Assembly: GCA_016719055.1 (NCBI GenBank) | Contig: JADKAW010000042.1 | Coordinates: 62,001 to 126,000 of the forward strand | Source of the DNA: Candidatus Rhodoferax mariagerensis | GTDB lineage: Bacteria; Pseudomonadota; Gammaproteobacteria; Burkholderiales; Burkholderiaceae_C | Reading direction: 5' to 3' | Length of the DNA: 64,000 bases | Shown here: in pieces, positions 61,712-64,000 of the stretch | How the letters are laid out: each line of letters begins with the position of its first letter | How positions within the stretch are numbered: the stretch's first letter is position 1 | Notes under the pieces: model-generated | Databases searched by the model: none | The model's input: only the letters and a program-made list of their open reading frames with translations | Told to the model about the DNA's origin: nothing | Translations under genes and position numbers: made by a program

Positions 61712-62662
61712 TTAAAAACGGCGAAGTGGCATGTGCTCGTTACCCACCCCGGTAATGGTCTGGCGATAACGGGTATTTTGATGCACCCAGCTTTGCGCAC
61801 AGGTGATGAGTTCGGCACCGTTCAGCATGCCATTGTGATCAATATCTGCCGCTGGATTTTGCAGGCAGGCGGCCCAGGCTCGGGTGGCTACGCTGCCCTG
61901 TGGTGTTGGGTACGCGGCTTCGTTGGCAGCGGCACCACCCAAATACAAAACACTATGCCGATTGGCACTTTGAACCCAGCCACCAAAGGCCTTGCTGACC
62001 GGGTTGACCGGTACGCCACAGCCCTGGCTGTCACTGGGGATGTCATTGGTAGCGGCACCCGGCAGACCCTTTGCGTCAAGCTGTGGTGTCGGCGCTGAAG
62101 CATCTGGGTAGGTTTTTGGTTGCCCTTCTAATGGCACAGCAATGTCAAACGACTTGGTAGCCGTGCCGCCCGAAAAGCAGGAGTCATTGAACATAAGCAC
62201 GCGGCTTGCCTGCTCGGCCAAAACATCGAGTTCGTCGCGTAACAGCAAGTCAAAATAAATGCCACCCTCAAACGTTGCCAAGCCCTCCGAGCAACCTGTG
62301 CCACCGCTGATGCGTTGCATTTGACGGCCATGGCCAGAAAAATAAACAAACACACCGTCGCCCGGGCGAACACGGGCGCGCAAGCTGGCCAAGGCATCTT
62401 TCAGACCCGTGTGGGTCAGTTGCGCATTGCTGCGCTCAATGATGTTGGCACCCGGCACGCCCAACGCCCGCGCCATGCTGCGTGCCAGCACCGCATCGCG
62501 CTCCAGCCCGACGATGCGAATGCGCGGGTCGGCATATTGGTTGATCCACATGATCAGGGCGTGCTCGGCAGCCCAGGCTGTGCCCGGCCAGGCAAGACAA
62601 ATCATTGCCCACGCTACAACGGCGCGTGCAATAGGTGCTGCTGTGGCCCTGACGTGAATCAT
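61712..62662 (-). CDS. Caspase-family (C14) secreted protein
   Basis: A 316-residue metacaspase-like protein with a signal peptide (cut near AWA-AEH). The catalytic His is in VFVYFSGHGRQ near residue 110 and the Cys in LMFNDSCFSGG near residue 160. A DIDHNGMLNGAEL segment near residue 275 resembles an EF-hand and may bind calcium, which activates many metacaspases. It lies 13 bases after the anti-sigma candidate and 39 bases before the caspase-FGE gene. Its substrates are unknown. Confidence 0.85.
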   Translation of the reverse strand: MIHVRATAAPIARAVVAWAMICLAWPGTAWAAEHALIMWINQYADPRIRIVGLERDAVLARSMARALGVPGANIIERSNAQLTHTGLKDALASLRARVRPGDGVFVYFSGHGRQMQRISGGTGCSEGLATFEGGIYFDLLLRDELDVLAEQASRVLMFNDSCFSGGTATKSFDIAVPLEGQPKTYPDASAPTPQLDAKGLPGAATNDIPSDSQGCGVPVNPVSKAFGGWVQSANRHSVLYLGGAAANEAAYPTPQGSVATRAWAACLQNPAADIDHNGMLNGAELITCAQSWVHQNTRYRQTITGVGNEHMPLRRF

Positions 62663-62675
62663 TACATGACTTGGT

Positions 62676-63320
62676 TCAGGGTTGACGGCGAAACTGCACC
62701 ACCAATTGCCCGTCAGGCTTGGCAGCCAGGCCCATGTTGACCAAGTCAGTCTGAACCACCGCCTGCTTGTCAGAAGGAATATGTGCTTTCACCCAATGGT
62801 CGGTGCCCTCGCTGCGAAGTTCAGCAACCACCCCGTGGCGGGCCAGTGCGGTGACCAGTTGCGCTGCCAAGAGTTGTGGCTGATGGCTGTTTATCACCGC
62901 TGTTGGTGTGTCCAATGTTGCGTTGATTGACGTGGGCAGACTTTTGATGCTGCCTGGGTCGTCGTCACCGACAGGGCTGTGCAAGACAAAGGGCAACACC
63001 GTCACGGCCATGATGGCGGCTGCCACTGCTGACCAGCGCCCGCCACTGGCATGGCCATCCGGAAACAGCCAGTCGCTGATGCGGGTCAATAAACTTTCAG
63101 GCGCAACGCGTTTTGGCGTTGCTGCCTGGGCAAACACACCTTTGGCCTCCAGAGCATTCATGATGCGGCGCTGGGTGGCTTCGTCCAGCTTTGGGGTGTT
63201 TTGCTCTTGCAGCTCAAAAAAGCCCCGCAATGAGGCTGACTGGCGGGTTTCTCGGTCTGTGGGGGCGACTTTGCCTGCCAGCACATCAAGCCAGCCATCA
63301 TGGATTGTTTCGGGTGTCAT
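62676..63320 (-). CDS. Probable anti-sigma factor
   Basis: A 214-residue protein with a cytoplasmic N-terminal half (about 100 residues), one membrane helix (WSAVAAAIMAVTVLPFVLHS) and a periplasmic C-terminal domain. No zinc-binding HxxxCxxC is seen and the family was not recognised. Its place seven bases after an ECF sigma gene and its topology support an anti-sigma role by inference. The start at 63,320 (MTPETIHDG) replaces a longer in-frame reading. Confidence 0.65.
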   Translation of the reverse strand: MTPETIHDGWLDVLAGKVAPTDRETRQSASLRGFFELQEQNTPKLDEATQRRIMNALEAKGVFAQAATPKRVAPESLLTRISDWLFPDGHASGGRWSAVAAAIMAVTVLPFVLHSPVGDDDPGSIKSLPTSINATLDTPTAVINSHQPQLLAAQLVTALARHGVVAELRSEGTDHWVKAHIPSDKQAVVQTDLVNMGLAAKPDGQLVVQFRRQP

Positions 63321-63327
63321 GGTGAAA

Positions 63328-63973
63328 TTACTCCTTGCAGTGCTCAAAGTATTTTTGGGCTTCGAGCTTGGCCCGATACCGGCGGTCGCGTGCAGCGGCT
63401 TGCTGCTGGGCACTGATTTTTTGATGCGGGTCGGCACCAAAATAGATGGCAATTTCTTCGGCAGACCAACCGTCTGCCACAATCAACAGCACCATGGCCC
63501 GCTCCGGGGCTGGTTTGCTGCATGAAGGCGGCTGCTTTTTGAACACAGTCACGCACCCAGCCAGGCAGCTCGGTATGGCCCAATGAGGTGTCAAACAGAT
63601 TGCCCATTTCGTCATCATCCAGATCGACATCAGCGGGGTCTTTGCCACCGCGCTTGTCTGCGTTGCACTTGCGCGCCCAGTCAATGACCTGATTGCGACA
63701 AATGGTGAACAGCCAGGCGTCTGGGCTACAGCCTGTTGGAATGGGTTCAGTGACAAAGGCCATCACGGTGCTCATCATGATCTCTTCGGCATCCTGATCA
63801 CTGGCTTTGCGGTACGAGCGGGTGCGGATGTAACTCATCAGCCGACCTCCGCAGTCGTCAAGCAGCAGGCGGGCTGCCTGATTGCGTCCTTTGGCGCCTT
63901 CACTCAAATGACATACCGCTTGGGCAGCGGCGCCAGAAAAGCTGTGAAGGATGGTGCTTGCATGGTTTGCCAC
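63328..63973 (-). pseudogene. ECF-type sigma factor, frameshifted
   Basis: Region 2 is clear (DAEEIMMSTVMAFV with DAWLFTICRNQVIDWARK). The frame is lost near 63,520 and region 4 continues in another frame as PERAMVLLIVADGWSAEEIA to the end KYFEHCKE. Deleting one base restores about 214 residues, normal for an ECF sigma factor. If the indel is an assembly error the gene is intact. First gene of the operon with the anti-sigma candidate and two caspases. Confidence 0.75.
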
Positions 63974-64000
63974 TGAGCGGCCTTGTGATGTGGGTGAATG

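Overview
The window is GC-rich, gene-dense DNA of a betaproteobacterium, most likely Comamonadaceae (Rhodoferax/Polaromonas-like). The evidence is the phenylacetate (paa) gene set with a PaaN-type aldehyde dehydrogenase, Liv-type transporters interleaved with aromatic catabolism, DUF2783/VOC/FAH modules, and short palindromic intergenic repeats of the kind common in that family. The assignment rests on gene content only; no rRNA or tRNA gene was seen.

Layout. (1) 1-9,010: a livHMGF-type ABC importer whose LivF ATPase carries an N-terminal hemerythrin domain, then an aromatic module (MBL-fold protein, MhpA-like FAD monooxygenase, DUF2783 protein, VOC protein, fumarylacetoacetase-family hydrolase). 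(2) 9,211-23,223: a phenylacetyl-CoA pathway, paaN-G-H-I, paaK, paaJ, a LivK-type binding protein, an enoyl-CoA hydratase and paaABCDE. paaH is frameshifted and paaD has lost its usual N-terminus from the reading frame. (3) 23,224-24,700: transposase scraps around a hicAB toxin-antitoxin pair. (4) 24,764-36,786: a secreted metzincin-like protease, a decayed stretch, and a signalling block of a PAS-GGDEF protein, a frameshifted Cache-PAS-GGDEF-EAL protein and two tandem chemoreceptors. (5) 37,087-42,669 (minus): a tightly overlapping five-gene operon, TPR protein, J-like protein without the HPD histidine, GrpE-like protein, Hsp70 and zinc ribbon, followed by dgkA and a membrane protein. (6) 44,165-48,113: IS remnant, DUF3750 protein, glycerate kinase, MITE-like element. 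(7) 48,195-54,020: a bufferin-type (DUF2282) peptide gene next to doxX but without its usual maturation genes, a GGDEF/EAL protein, an OmpA-like lipoprotein and a class III nucleotide cyclase. (8) 54,280-55,805: a broken IS91-family transposase abutting a partial duplicate of the upstream EAL gene. (9) 55,882-59,668: a TPR glycosyltransferase-like protein, amt with a sigma-54 promoter candidate, and a manganese exporter behind a yybP-ykoY riboswitch. (10) 60,115-63,973 (minus): an ECF sigma factor, a probable anti-sigma factor, a caspase-like protein and a caspase-FGE fusion in one operon.

How the genes work together. The Liv importer probably brings in an aromatic acid. PaaK activates phenylacetate, PaaABCDE epoxidises the ring, PaaG isomerises the epoxide, PaaN and enoyl-CoA hydratases open and process the ring, and PaaH/PaaJ finish to acetyl-CoA and succinyl-CoA. 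PaaI is a rescue thioesterase.

Caution: five genes (paaH, paaD, the GGDEF-EAL protein at 29-33 kb, the caspase-FGE protein and the sigma factor) each need single-base indels to read through. That can mean real decay or indel errors in the assembly, and it limits any claim of inactivation.
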